Part shown: positions 44,749 to 57,143 of the stretch, piece by piece
Layout: each line of letters starts with the position of its first letter
Position numbering within the stretch: the first letter of the stretch is position 1
From: Balamuthia mandrillaris
Lineage: Eukaryota; Discosea; Longamoebia; Balamuthiidae
Length of the DNA stretch: 64,000 nucleotides
Direction of reading: 5' to 3'
NCBI GenBank assembly: GCA_031835245.1
Contig: JAVKOQ010000196.1
Span: 32,998 to 96,997 of the forward strand
Translations under genes and position numbers: made by a program
The notes under the pieces: generated by a model
The model's database searches: none
The model's input: the letters and a program-made list of their open reading frames with translations, nothing else
What the model was told of the DNA's origin: nothing

Positions 44749-46791
44749 TCAAGGGCGGAGGTCGTTGAGGAACGCGTGCACTTCGAGGGCTGAAGGGCGT
44801 TGCGAGGGATCCGGATGCGTGCATCGATAATAGAGATCTATCAAAGGCGCATACTCCTCCGCCGATTGGAGAGCACGAGCCTTGAGAGAGGAAGGAATGG
44901 CGGAGCGACCTGCGCTCATGATGTGCTCGCCAACGTCCAACAGCCCTATTTCGCTGTGAGGATGCTCCAAGAACAACATCTGCAAAGCATGTCGTAAGTG
45001 AATAAGATAAATCACAACAAACAAAACAAATGTACAAACCTCGAACAGGACCATGCCCAAAGACCAAACTGTGAGGAGCGAAGTGGGTTAGAGTATTTTT
45101 TTTTTTAAACAAAGCAGCAGACAAAACAACAAACCATCTGCTTTCTGGTCATATGTTCCATTTGACCCTCTTACCGCTCGTATGACTTCAGGCGCTGCCC
45201 ATCTTTTATTTCATTTTTAAGGAAAACCTGAGCACTGAACCACTGAGAGAAGGAGGAGGAAGCGGCAGAAGGAGAGAAAAACAAGATGAGAGAACAAGCT
45301 TACCTGGTGGTACCAATTCGTGGAGTGTTTAAAGCATTTGTTGTTCTTGCATTTGTCATTGCACCCTTATTGGCTGCAAGCACTCTGCTTGAGCCGAAGT
45401 CACAAAGTTTTGCCGACCGAATGATCTTCCTTCTTTCTTTTGGTGATGAGGATCTAGTTGTTTCTGCTTCTGTCTCACGAAGCTCAATCAGGACGTTCTT
45501 TGACTTGATATCTCCATGAACAATGGGCTGTTCTCGTGAATGAAGGTACACTAATGCTGTTGTGCATTGTTTTAGTTAGTTTTGCCTTTTCTTGGGTTAG
45601 GTAACAAACAGCAGAAGAACAAACCTTGACTTATGTTCATGACACAAGTGATGATTTCTTTTGGACGAAAGAACGCCCTTTTGCCCTTCTTGATGTCTTG
45701 AATGGTTTGGAACAGGCATCGAGGGATAGCTTCTAAGAAGATCCGCAACTCGTGCCCTCTTTTCTCTTCACCAAGGTAAGTTACAATATTTGGGTGATGA
45801 AGCTTCCTCAATAGCATTATCTCCTCTGTTACTCTTTGCTTAGCTGCACAACAAAAGTCAAGAATAAGAAGATGAACAAGAAGAAGCGGAACACAGAATA
45901 ACAACAACCAAACCTGCTTTAGTGAGCGGCCGAAGGTCGGTTACTTTAACCGCACAAATGAAACCTGCAATGTTGGCCCGCCACACAGACCCCCCGCCTC
46001 CCTTTAAAATGATTGTTTGTTTGTTACAGAAAGACGTAAGATTGCAAGAAAACACGAGAGAAATCGTACACCACTTCCAAATCGTTCGCACAAAACTAGT
46101 GGGCAACTAGCAAAAGGTCTGGGAACCATCCACCGCTCATAGTCGGCTCCCTCTCCAGAAAAGGAAGGAGCAACCAGGGACAATGGCACCTTCTCTGAAC
46201 TTGCAAAGCTTATTGACGTTGTTCCTTCCTGCAATGCTGACGAAGGAGATGAAGAAGACGGAAGAGCGTAGCTTTGTTGAGAATCTGACTTGCAGCCCAT
46301 GAAGATGTAGCGTCGAGCTTCGTCTGTGTCAATTGGATAAAACTTTGAAGGAGCGTGCATCACATCCACCACCATTTTATCTCCCTCTCCCTCGCCACTT
46401 CCATCATCACCCATTTGAACCACATTCCAAAGATACTCTTCTTCTTGTTTTTCTTCTTCCTCCTTCTCTATATCATCATTTACTGCATCCAGAAATTGTT
46501 CTGGTTTGGAGCGACAATAATGCAACTCGGAGGGCAGTTGACAACGATCCGCCAAGTACTTGAATAGAAGAGCACGAGGAACGGCCATCCCGTGAGATAG
46601 TCTACCTATCTGAATCATCCCCGTCCTCCGCTCATCATTATGGCTTTTGTCGTTCAAAAGCTGAAAGTTCGAAAGCGAGGTTTGTTCTTGTTTGGATAGA
46701 GAGGATGGGCGAAGGGATGGAGGAAGAAAGTCGTCAGAAGAAGAAGTAGAGGCAACACATCGCGAACCACCCTACAAAGCAAAACATTAAG

Positions 46792-46829
<38 letters not shown>

Positions 46830-47461
46830 AACATGGTGAGGGAAGCAAAGGAGAGAAGAGGAGGAGAGTGGAGGCTAACCATGGCGTTGGCAACATAGAG
46901 AGCAAGAATGGTTGTTTTCACTCGAACATCCAAGATCGCTCCACAGCACGCCCGCGCTTGCGAGGTCTGACGAAACATTTAGAACAACAAAGAAGAAGAA
47001 GGGCATTCATTGAATAAAAGAGGAGAAACAAGGGGACTGACCAAAAGGGCTAATGCAGCGTCATGCCGTTGATCGAACAAAAAAGTAGCGGCCTCTCTGG
47101 CAGAGGCAAAGGCAAAACCGTCCCTCATGAACTGGTCAGCGCCCAACGCCCCGCTTTGAGAAAACTGTAGGGCGAGCGTCTCTGCTGCTGTTTCCTCCGA
47201 AAGTGCCGCTTTGCTTGGAGCAGCGGACGGTGAAGAGCGAGCAAACAAAGCGGCGCGGCCTTCGTCCAAGGCTTCCAACTCCATGGCCCCGATGCTCTGT
47301 CGTTTCTTCTTCGTCATGGCGCTGTTGCGCTTGGGAGCATTTCTTCCCGAAGAAGCATGCGATGAGGCGGACAGCATCAGCTGCTCGAAGCGAGCCAAGT
47401 TCTGCTGTTTCTGAAACAGCTTTTCATCTTCGTCCCCTCTGTCTTTGGCTCTCTTGTCCAT
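44749..47461 (-). CDS. EDR1-domain protein kinase (TKL/MAPKKK-like)
   Basis: Nine exons in phase give 698 residues. Residues ~1-165 are Ala/Ser-rich. An EDR1-type domain follows, with its core GRLSHGMAVPRALLFKYLADRCQLPSELHYC at ~residues 220-250 (given here in part), as in plant EDR1/CTR1 kinases and animal ARMC3. Then the kinase domain: ERFGSGGGGSVWRANIAG, ICAVKV (Lys), LLRKLHHPNIVTYLGEE, PIVHGDIKSKNVLIEL, LCDFGSSRV, WAAPEVIRAV, DVWSLGMVLFEM, and HPDPSQRPSA. The catalytic loop reads HGD instead of HRD, and all key Lys/Asp/Asn residues are kept, so activity is likely. EDR1 plus kinase resembles plant Raf-like MAPKKKs, but here it sits in a non-plant gene set. One exon is 29 nt. Confidence 0.87.
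46796..46827 (-). repeat. (CT)n on sense strand, EDR1 kinase intron
   Basis: GA dinucleotide run on plus in the intron between exons 2 and 3. Confidence 0.9.
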
Positions 47462-48357
47462 TTTTTGGGTTCCTGTTCGCGTTCCTTACATTCTTGGCAT
47501 TCCAATCCTTTTTGACATTCCACATCTGTGGTGTAAAACCATGGCAACCTGTCCGGTCGCTCCGGATCTGCTCACAAAAACGGATTCGCATCCACCAAAG
47601 GAAAATCTCATCGCATATCTTACCAAATTGTCCTTTTTAGGGTTTAGTCAGCCCGGAAACTCGTCAGAAATTTACCCATTTGTTCGGGTCAAAGGAGTCC
47701 ACCCAAGTCATCAGCACCCGCGCACGCGCGGGGCAGTCAAACCAACGGTTTTTTTTTTCCCCCCCTTGGCTGGTTGTCATGATAACCGAAAGGGTCTCTC
47801 ACGTTCTTCCTTCTTGTTCTTCTTGTCTTTAGAAACAGTGTTGCAATCCAGGTTTCTTCTTTTTTCGCAAAACAAAAACGGAAAGGAACGCACCGCGCAC
47901 ACTTTTGTGGGCGCTCTAAACGAAACAAAACCAAACCAAAAACAAAAAAAAAAAATCAAGCAGAACAAGCTATCCCTTGAAACGGGTCCGACTTCGAAGC
48001 TTCTCTTTCACTTTTTCTCTCCTTAATACCGCTATTTGTCCGAGCCTCCCCAAAGCAAGCAAGAAAAAAAAAAACCTTTGCGAGTCCTCGTCATCATCAT
48101 CCTCTCCTCCACACGCCCCATCGAGCTATTTTGTTTTTTTTTAAGAAAAAAAAAAAACAGCTTCAGGCGGGGGAGTGTTTTTGTTCAAAAACACAAAAAG
48201 GCCACGAAAGGTTCGTGAAGACTGCTCTCTCTCTTTTCCCTTCTTCTTCTTCATCGGAACTTTTTTTTGTTGTTATTAAACTTAATAAGGGGGCTTTTTC
48301 TTATTATATTTTATTTTTTTCTTATTCTTTCAAACCAAAAACAAAAAAAGGACCTCG
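47462..48357. other. Large divergent intergenic region
   Basis: About 900 bp between two divergent starts. It holds homopolymer A and T runs, a short GC-rich GCACGCGCG stretch near 47719 and a C-run at 47760. No open frame with convincing composition, RNA gene or repeat element was found. Confidence 0.45.
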
Positions 48358-49048
48358 ATGCACTACCCTACTTCTGCTGCTTCCTCCACCACCTCCTCCT
48401 CTTCTGCTTCCTCCTCCTCCGCGTTTCCGCTGGCTGAGCTGAGGGCCATGCTGTTGGGGGACGATGATGCTCCTCTGGCTCCCAAGCCTTCCTCCCCTCC
48501 GGGACCACCACCACCGCAAGCAACCTCAGGCGCCTACTCCCCTGGCTCGTCATCCCCCTCCTGCCCCTCCTGCCCCTCCCCTTTGCAAACCTGTCTTTCC
48601 TCTCCTTCCTTCTCTTCCACATCTTCTCCCGCTGCGACGCCGATCACCGCCCCAACATCCACCACCCCAACAGCAACGACATCCTCCCCAACCCCCTCCC
48701 TGTCCGATGCGCAAAGACGGGAGCTGGCCAACCTGCGCTCCGCCTACCAGGTGGGCGCCGGGCTGAAATACCTCCGCCCGCACTGGAAGCACCTCACCCC
48801 TCAGGAACAGCGCAAGCTTTTCGGCAGCAACGGCGGGGGTGGGGAGGGAGGAGGAGGGCCAAAGAGTCCGCCGGACCCGCCTGATCCACCAGGCTGCCCG
48901 GCTAATAATGATCAAAGTAACGCCAACCACCAACGGGCACAGCCGCGGTCAGCTTCATATGCTTCTTCTTTTACATCAGGTATGGAGTTCTTGGCTTTTC
49001 AAGCCTCTCTTTGTGAAGATTGAAGATGAGGTTTCAGTTTTTGCTCCG

Positions 49049-49080
<32 letters not shown>

Positions 49081-50225
49081 AGAACAACAAAACAACCTCA
49101 TCCCGTGGTTTCTCCAAGACCTAGAGCCATATCCTCAACAACAACCACAACCACGAACAAGGCAACAACCACCTTTGCGCTCACCGACGCAACACTCCAC
49201 TGACACTTCCTCTTCTTCCTCCTCCTTTGGCAGCTGGCCCGCTTGCAGTAAGCTTCCCTCCTCTCATGCCCACGACCCTCTAAACTTCAATTATAGCCCG
49301 TCTTCCTCAACTTCCAGCCTGTTTTCTTCAAGACCAACCCTAACAACACAGCAAGAGCATCGTCGTCACTCTCCACAACAACTTAATGCGGAAGAACAAC
49401 AACAAGAAGTGGTAGAAAGAGAAGAGGAAGCTTCAAGTGTAAGGGAAGACGGTCTCCTCGACTCAAGCTTTTCATTTACCGCTGATGCCACCTCCACCGC
49501 CACCACGTCGCCTTCACTCGTTCCTCAAAGTTTCTCTCCATTTCCTCTCTCGCCTTCTTCATTTGATTCTTTTCTATCACACGAACACGAAACTGAGGAG
49601 GAGAAGGAGAAGGAGAAAGAGACAGAAGAAAAGAAAAGAGAGCACTCTTTCGAGACGATAACTACTCCTTATGTTGCATCGTCACCTATAACGACACACC
49701 GAAAACGCTCCAGAGATGTTCAGCGCTCTCCTTTCCCTCTTCTACCTAATGAAAACAAGCAAAACAATGATAACCACAACATAACACACAGACGGCTGCG
49801 TATATGGAACGACAACGCCCATCTTCAACTGCTCACCACGAATCTGGCCCAAGCAGAGACCTACCGATCCACCAATTGGCTGTTAAACCCTACGCACCCT
49901 GCCAGCGTGTCAGCTGCTGCCATACAGTATGTCCTTGCTGATCGGTCTGGCCTTGAGGAAGTCAGCTCGCTCTCTCTCAATGTCCATCTAACGCTCTGTT
50001 TGGGTTAGTCTTACTTTTTTCGTTAATCTTTAGCACTTTCTTTGTATCGAACTAATAATGCATTTCAACAGGTGCATTGACACTAGGCAACACGAAACGA
50101 TCACTTGAACATTTTGAACAAACAAGATTGCAAGCCGGCTATCTCTTTGATGAGTCTGACATGGGAGTAGCCTACTCCTTAAGCACCATGTCTTTTATGT
50201 TCCTCTGGATGTAAGCCCTCTCTCT

Positions 50226-50265
<40 letters not shown>

Positions 50266-51396
50266 CACTGTTCTTCTCTCCTTTCATCTTTCTACTTTAT
50301 TATTCTATTGCCTTCTTGACATTCCTTTTTTTTTTTTGGGCATAGGATGGATGACGTAGAACGAGCGATGTACTATAACACAATGGCGATGACCATGTGT
50401 AAACGGCTACAAACCACCCGCTCTGGGCTTTACTTTCGCTGCCTTTATCTGAAGTTCCTTCTCAGCTCTACCTTAAACGAAATGCACCAAACTAAACAAG
50501 AACTTAACCAACTGTTAATCTCTGGAGAGCTCTTCCCAACGAGCGAGCTCTTCAACCTCGCCTCTCCCTTTGATTTTGCAGATCCCTCATCCGCGTCTTC
50601 TCTTCACTTTACCGTACGGCTTCAAAAAGTAGCGGATACCTCTCTCTTACACATCGTTAACGTCTTTGGCGGTATTCGCGACCACCAACTCACCACCTCC
50701 GCAAGAAAGCAGCAACAACACTCTTCTTCCTTTGGAGCAAAGGAGCACTCAGACGAATTTATGGATCAGGAAACAGTGGAACGCTTCCTCAAATACGTGG
50801 CAGACACAGATGACTTGGAGCGGTTGAGCGAGGAGGAAGGTCTGCCCGGCGTGTTGCAGGTGACCTTCCGCCTAATGGCCTTGTCCCTGCGAGCCAAGTG
50901 TTACTGGATGATGGGCCTACAGGAGACAGCTCTGACCATTGCACTCCGCTTTGTGGAGAGCGCTGAAGAGGATCCACTCTTTCGGCACATGCTTTGCGGC
51001 GGACCAATCCTCTACGTGTGGGTATTGGAGATCCTCTTCCTCATGCAGAGTGTGCCCAGCTTGGACCGGTTTCTCTGGCAGGTGCGAGAGAAGACTGTCT
51101 TTTGGGATTGGACCTGGAAGTACTTCACCTTGGCTGTGCTCTCTTCTTATCCAGCCTTACGCTCAGTGCTTTGGACGAGTCCATTTGCTACGGCGGCGCA
51201 GGCTTGGGAGCATGAATACAACAAGCAGCACAGAAACGTCACCAACAGAAACTTCAGCCATAAGTTTAACCACGGAGGAGGAGCGGAGGAGTTGAAGGAC
51301 GACTTGGTCCAGTGTTTGCGGGAGTGGAACGAAAGATGTTGTGGATCGGCGGCTGTGTTTCCCGTTCTTTCTGGCACTAGCTTGCGGCATTCTTAG
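48358..51396 (+). CDS. Large Ser/Gln-rich protein, putative transcriptional regulator
   Basis: Four exons (48358-48979, 49083-50003, 50072-50210, 50346-51396) give 910 residues. The first ~515 residues are low-complexity Ser/Pro/Thr/Gln with a short basic patch (HRKRSRDVQRSP). One conserved-looking island is LRSAYQVGAGLKYLRPHWKHLTPQEQRKLF near residue 130 (in part). The C-terminal ~400 residues are ordered and helical: TLGNTKRSLEHFEQTRLQAG, FLWMMDDVERAMYYNTMAMT, LGLQETALTIALRFVE-like segments. This layout recalls the regulatory middle domain of fungal-type transcription factors, but no zinc cluster, bZIP or other DNA-binding domain is visible. I do not name a function. The first introns contain CT arrays. 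Gene structure is well supported by consistent phases. Confidence 0.72.
50218..50262 (+). repeat. (CT)n microsatellite
   Basis: CT dinucleotide run in the intron 50211-50345. Confidence 0.95.
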
Positions 51397-51963
51397 CGAA
51401 GAATGAAGGAAAGAAAAAGAAGCTTTGCTTAACAGTTTTGTTTTGTTTTTTTTTTGTATAGACTAAAGAAGAGAAAGGTTACAACAATCTGAGCATCTTC
51501 AACTTTCCTGAGTTGAAATAAAATAGAGAGGAGAGGCCACTAGCTCTCGCGGATAAGGGCGCAAGGGCAGAAGAGAGGACGGGAGAGAGTTTCATCAGAG
51601 GAGAGGAGAGAGGAGAGAGACAGGATACGAGCGAGGAGAGGAGATCGATTCAGATCTATTAGGATAATAGTTTTTTGTCCATCCACACTCTTGATAAGAG
51701 TTTTACTTCAACATCATAGATAAAAATCTAACATAATAGAAGAAAGTGGAGCGAGAATAGAGAGAAAAGAGAGGGCAAACAGAGAGCAACAATGATGAAA
51801 ATACCCGAGCCATGCTGCCGACCATCCTCCCTTCGCCTTCCCTGCTTTCATCAACCTTTCAACAATGGGTTTTTAAATGTTGAACAATAACAAAAAACAC
51901 ATAAAGCGAACAACAACTCACTCTGCAAACAAAGAAAAAAAAATATATTTTTTGAAAATTTGA
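51397..51963. other. Intergenic
   Basis: GA-rich stretch near 51560-51640, then AT-rich sequence to the next start. Nothing coding or repetitive beyond that. Confidence 0.45.
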
Positions 51964-52524
51964 ATGTCCTCTCCTTCCCCCTCGGAAGCCACCTTGCGAA
52001 AGAGAATGTTTCAACAACGACCGGCCAGCACCACCAGCGACTATCCTGCCTCCAAGCCCGTGCCACGGAGCGAGGCGAGCGAGGAGGCCGCCACCCTCCG
52101 CGAGAAGGAGGAGCTCCTCTCCGCCATCAAAGACAAGGAGGCCGAGCTGGAGAACAAGATCGCCAAGCACGCCCTCAAGCAGCAGCAGCAGCAGGAGCTT
52201 CCGTTCGCCTCGTCGCCGACGGACGCCACCACCACCACCGCGGCAGCCGAAGAGGCAGCCGAGGAACGGGAGGAGGAGGCCAAAGGGGGAGGCTTCATGG
52301 GAATTGGCGGGCTGAAGGCGGCCGTGGACGAGGCCTACGCCGACATCCAGCCCACCACGGAGGAGGAGAAGCGGGCCAGCGTGCTGAAGCAGGCCGAGCC
52401 CAACCCCTACTCCCAGTACGAGCAGGTGGTGTGGTTCTGCGTGAGCGGCTCCATTGGCACCCTGCTCTCTTACTTGCTGTACCTTTCCTTCCTTCCTTTC
52501 TTTCTTCCTTTGTTAGAAGCGCTT

Positions 52525-52557
<33 letters not shown>

Positions 52558-53173
52558 AAAACAACAAAAACAAAACAGGTTTGAAGCGTTGCTGTTTGTG
52601 GACCCGTTTGCATGGCACAAGGGAACTCTCTGTTGGGCTCTCTCCTACCTCATCAGCATCAGTGCGTGTCTTCTCCATTTTCTCCTGTTGTGCTTTTGCT
52701 TCTTATCCTTCTTATTCTTTTCTTTTTTTCTTTTATTTTTATTTTTATTTTTTCTTTTGTTTTTTCTTTTTCTTTTTTCTTCTCTTTCTTTTTTTTGTTG
52801 TTCTCTTTTTCTTCGTTTTTTTTTTTTTTTTACTTTTTATTTATTATATCCGCTTCGGAATTCCTGACCCTCCTATCTTCCAACAACAGGCTGGCAGCAC
52901 GCTTTGCATAGAGGCTTGTTGATGGGCGACTATGGCAACTACTGGCTGAACCTCCTGAAGAGCTATTTGGTCTACGTGCCGGCCATCCTATTCAGCACCT
53001 CCTTGTACTACCTGATGGACGAGAAGCTGCAAGTCACCATCGAGAGCAAGTGGATCATCGTCACCCTGGCCACCGGCCTGTTGACCCTCTTCAGCGTGAG
53101 GCACGCCTTTGTGCCCCCAGTGGTCAGCACCAAGGACATGAAGCAAGTGCTCAAGGAGAAGAAGCACTTGTAA
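51964..53173 (+). CDS. GtrA-like multi-pass membrane protein
   Basis: Three exons (51964-52478, 52579-52661, 52890-53173) give 293 residues. The first ~150 residues are soluble and contain a Glu/Lys/Gln coiled-coil-like stretch (EEAATLREKEELLSAIKDKE). Four hydrophobic segments follow: VVWFCVSGSIGTLLSYLLFEA, LCWALSYLISISWQHALHR, LVYVPAILFSTSLYYLM, WIIVTLATGLLTLFSVRHAF. The spacing and SIGTLLSYLLFEA...SYLISISWQ...R pattern resemble the GtrA/DPMS family, small four-helix proteins tied to polyprenyl-linked sugar transfer. The C-terminus is basic (KQVLKEKKHL), possibly a di-lysine-type ER signal (KEKKHL is not exact). The assignment rests on topology and motif feel, so it is tentative. The intron 52662-52889 is very T-rich. 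Confidence 0.65.
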
Positions 53174-53708
53174 AGAGCATGAAGAAAGAGAAGAAAGATC
53201 ATCTTCTCTTATCTGCTGCTCGTTTTTTTGTTCTCCTGTTTTTTGAACTGCACTTTTTTTTTTTGTAAATAAACAAGACACTGAATAGATCACAAGAAAG
53301 AAGAACGAAACGTTTCAGTAATGCTCATGGAGGGAGACCCGTCGAGAGCAATGTCCATTCACTCCAGGCGTTCTTCGTCTCTCGTTCTTGCTATGGTGAC
53401 GTCAACAGAGAACTCGGATACGGTCCGATCATGTCCATTTCCCCTACTTTTCTGCAACGCTAGACTGATCTGTTATCTTCCGATGAAATCAAGCCAATGG
53501 TGTGCAACAATGGTGCACGAATGCCGAACAATTTGAGCAATAAAACAACAAAAAAAAAAGAAAAGAAAGAAAGAACAGATTATCCTCCCATCTCTCTCTC
53601 TCTCTCTTCTTCTTGTTCTTCTGGTGGGGCTTGACTCTCCCCTCTTCCTTTTTTTTTTTGTGTTGGTACAGAAGAAGGGGGGAGCAGAACGGTGGGGGAG
53701 GACCCGAG
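53174..53708. other. Intergenic: RFWD3 5' flank
   Basis: Contains a TGACGTCA palindrome at 53397-53404 and a CT run at about 53591-53607. A 71-codon ORF at 53321-53536 has no recognisable similarity and is not called. Confidence 0.45.
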
Positions 53709-54100
53709 ATGAGTCAGCCATTGAACGACACCGACGAAATAGACCTGGAGGGCTTGCCGTTGAGCCAACAGGACAAATCCGGAGACAACGCCAATGCTGC
53801 TGCGGTGGAGGAGTTTGTCGTCGTGCCACGGTACGAGGGTTTTTGGTCACTCTCCCAAAAACCCAAAAGGAACCTCTCCCCTCTCATCCCTCGTGTTGTT
53901 TTTTTTTTTGATGTTCGTTTTGAAAGGTCGCCGGAAGTAGGGCGGTATTCCTCGCAAGCTGACTTTGTGTCGCAACATGCCGACAACAAGAAACGGAAGC
54001 GCAAGTCTCATAAAGAGGTTCGCTTTTCCTTCTTCTACTTCTTTCTTCTCTCCGCCCTCTCTCTCGCACTCCCCTAATTCACTCTCCTCTTCTCTATTCT

Positions 54101-54148
<48 letters not shown>

Positions 54149-56922
54149 TTTTGCTCTCTTGCTCTCTCCTCTTTGCTTCTTTGTTCAACAAATACTTCAA
54201 ACACAAGGGAGCAGAGGACGGCAGCTATAAACCTCCAAAGCAAAACGCTGATGACACTGCCGCTCGCTGCAGCATTTGTTATGACGAGTGGACCAGCAGC
54301 GGCACTCATCGTCTTTGCTGTCTCGCATGTGGGCATCTCTTTGGTCGTTGCTGCATCGAGAGATGGTATTAACTCTCTTTGTCGTTTCTTTCTTTCTTGT
54401 AGTTTCTTTCTTTGTTCATTCTCTCTCTTGTTGTCGTTTCTTTCTTTCTTTCCTCCGTTTCTCCTTATTCTTACCTAAGCATTTGGAAACAAACAACAGG
54501 TTGGGTTCAAGAAAAAAGTGTCCAACGTGCCAAATGAAAGCAAAGAAGGCCGACATTCGGGTGCTGTTCTGTCAAAGCGTGAAGCTCACAGCCATCGAAG
54601 CGGTCAACACCGAACAAAAACCCCAAAAACAGCAACAACAAGAACTCTCCACCGTCAACAAAAAGCTGGAAGCAAAGTTGAAAAAGTTACAAACGGAAAA
54701 CGAGCAGCTGCGCAAAGAGCAGGAGCAACTCACCGCCAAATTTCTGAATGCGCGAGTTAGTGTTGCACGACTTCAAAAAGCATTCGAGCAAGAAAAAACA
54801 AAGTACTTCTCTCTCTCTCTCTCTCTCTCTCCGTTTGTCTCAATTCAACGCGTAGTTTGTGTATACTGACAACCCACAACTACAATAGGCGAATAGAGCT
54901 ACAACGAACGCTTTTGTGGAAAGATAGGTCTGCCACAACAGCACAAAAACCATCCACCGACTTTATCGATCTTACAACTCCTTCCACAAACACCTCTGAT
55001 GTAACTATCATGCAAACATCCCCTGCATCAACAAAAACACTCTCACCTTCTTGTTCTAGTTCAACATTCTCTTCTTCTCCACAAACTGCTCACATTTCAC
55101 AAGAACATATCGCTCTTTCACCTCCAACTTCTTTTTCGTCTCATCCTTCATCGTCATCTTCATCGTCCTCCTGTTCGTCTACATCTTTCTCTCGTTCTTC
55201 GCCTTCTTTCTCAACACCTCCAGTGACTCTAACAGCAGCTGCTAGAGCTACCCTTCCTATTGCTTCTCACCCACTGCACAGCATTGACTCTTCGTCCTAT
55301 CGCACTCTTCCGCCTATCAAACTTTCGGTGCGTAGTTTTATCTGAGAATTTTTTTGTCTTGCCTTCTTTCTCATATACAAACCCAGAAATCTCGTGTATT
55401 GGATATCAGCAAAGAAGGCTTTCTACTTGCCTCTTCTGCCACTCCTTCTTTTACCTCCTCTTCCCCTTCCCCTTCTCCTTCTTCTTCTTGGGGCCTCTTA
55501 AAAGTCAGTCTACTCGACCCAACCTCTCATCAAGACTACATTCCAGACCTCCACCGAGAGGCCATTCGTGACATTCGATGGAGTGCTTCTCATGGTGGTC
55601 TTATCTTGACCGGTTCTTTGGACCGAACTATCAAACTAACTAGCACTCGCACCAACTCTGTCGTCTTGTCTTACGCTCTTGATGGTCCTGTTTGGGCTTG
55701 CCAATGGAAAAACAATAACAACCGAGGAGAACAAACCGATTGCAATGAAAACGATAATGACAACTTGCTTTACTGTGCAGCAAACAACACGTTATACCTA
55801 TTTGACATTCGACAAACTCGATCTTTTGTGGCGAGCGCGACTCCTTGCCATCAACCTATTCACTCTATCCTTTCTCTCTCTGCTCCATTCTTTCTTCCTG
55901 TGGATGCAACTTCTTCTGCATTGTTGGAAAACGATCAACAGAAGGAAATGTTGTTGGTAGGATCTTGCGAAGGATTGTTTACCTGTTCTCTTGAATCCGG
56001 TGCTACCACATCCTCAACTTCAGCGCAACCGCAGTCTTCGTCGTTTAAACTGCCCTTGCGAGGTATCTATATTATCTCTCTTTTGTTTCAAAGCAACTTG
56101 TCCTTTATTATTCAAACATTTAAAACTTATCATCTCTTCCTTCTCTATTTCTTCTTCCTTCTTTGCTGTCAAGGTGGGTGTACGTCTGTATCATTTGATG
56201 TGGCCAGTAGACACTGTGCTGCTTCCTTTCGGTCTATGCCCTACTATCACTTCTCTGCACATACTGTACTATCCTCATTCTTCCTCCTTCCTCACTTCTT
56301 TTGTCTCATTATTTCTCTATTATTCAGGTATTTGGTTTTGAAGACACAACTGTAGATAGTAGAACACAACCAGAGCGAGAACGTGGTTCCTCTCGCTCTT
56401 CTTCATCAGCTAGTGTTCCTCATCAGGAACGGACAGACAATGTGCTTCACCCTCATCTCAAAGAGCTACGAACAATTTACACAGGAAGCAAACAACGCCT
56501 CCTCTCGCGATCGCAGTTGTTCAGCATTGTAGAAGAAACACCTCCCAGCGAAATCGTTTCTTCGTCGTCTTCGTCTTCTTCGGCAGCAAGGTACTGTCAA
56601 CGGTTGATCATGGCTGCTGCCAACGAAGAAACAAAAGCTGTACGTTCTCTCTTCTCTCTCCATTGCCTGTTCTTTTTTTTTTCCTTCAGCTTCTCTGCTT
56701 TTGTATTCTTCTCTCCATATCTTTTTTCTCTCTCTGTCTCATCTCTCATTCTCTCCCTACAAAAAGGTGGTTTTGTGGGATTGCGGCAGAGGAGAGTGCA
56801 TTCGTCAGTTGGAAGGACACTATGGCTCTCCTGTAACGGACGTATCCTACTTTCAAGAGGGCAGCTCTCACTTTGTCGCCTCTCTCAGCGAAGAGCAGTT
56901 GTTGCTCCACCAACTTTCCTGA
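53709..56922 (+). CDS. RFWD3: RFWD3-type RING-WD40 E3 ubiquitin ligase
   Basis: Nuclear ligase that ubiquitinates RPA and RAD51 at stalled forks during interstrand crosslink repair (known for the human protein). Nine exons in phase give 782 residues. The RING finger is CSICYDEWTSSGTHRLCCLACGHLFG then CCIERW...CPTCQMKAKKADI (C3HC4, ~residues 85-135). A coiled coil follows (VNKKLEAKLKKLQTENEQLRKE), then a Ser/Thr-rich linker. WD40 blades: HREAIRDIRWS, LILTGSLDRTIKLTS, DGPVWACQWKN, NTLYLFDIRQTRS, GGCTSVSFDVASRHCAASFR, VVLWDCGRGECIRQLEGH, SEEQLLLHQLS. The order RING-coil-WD40 and the sequence HRLCCLACGHLFG with LTGSLDRTIKLTS match RFWD3 specifically. Together with DMC1 it shows a well-equipped repair set. 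Confidence 0.92.
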
Positions 56923-57143
56923 CAATAAAATAAATAAATTCATAAACTTTTAAATAAATCAATAATGGATAAACTATTATCAAAATTTTCAACAAAAATC
57001 GAAATTAACAAAAATATTGCAGCAGTTGAAAGTTTATCATAATAGTTGATATAAATATACAATATTGACATTCGTTAACAATTATCAACACTTTCACTTT
57101 TGCACCGATAAAAGTGTTACAAAGAAAGAGAAAGTTAGAAACG

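Noticed and set aside
53321-53536. 71-codon ORF upstream of RFWD3
   Set aside because: No similarity, signal or splice support; probably promoter/5' UTR sequence.
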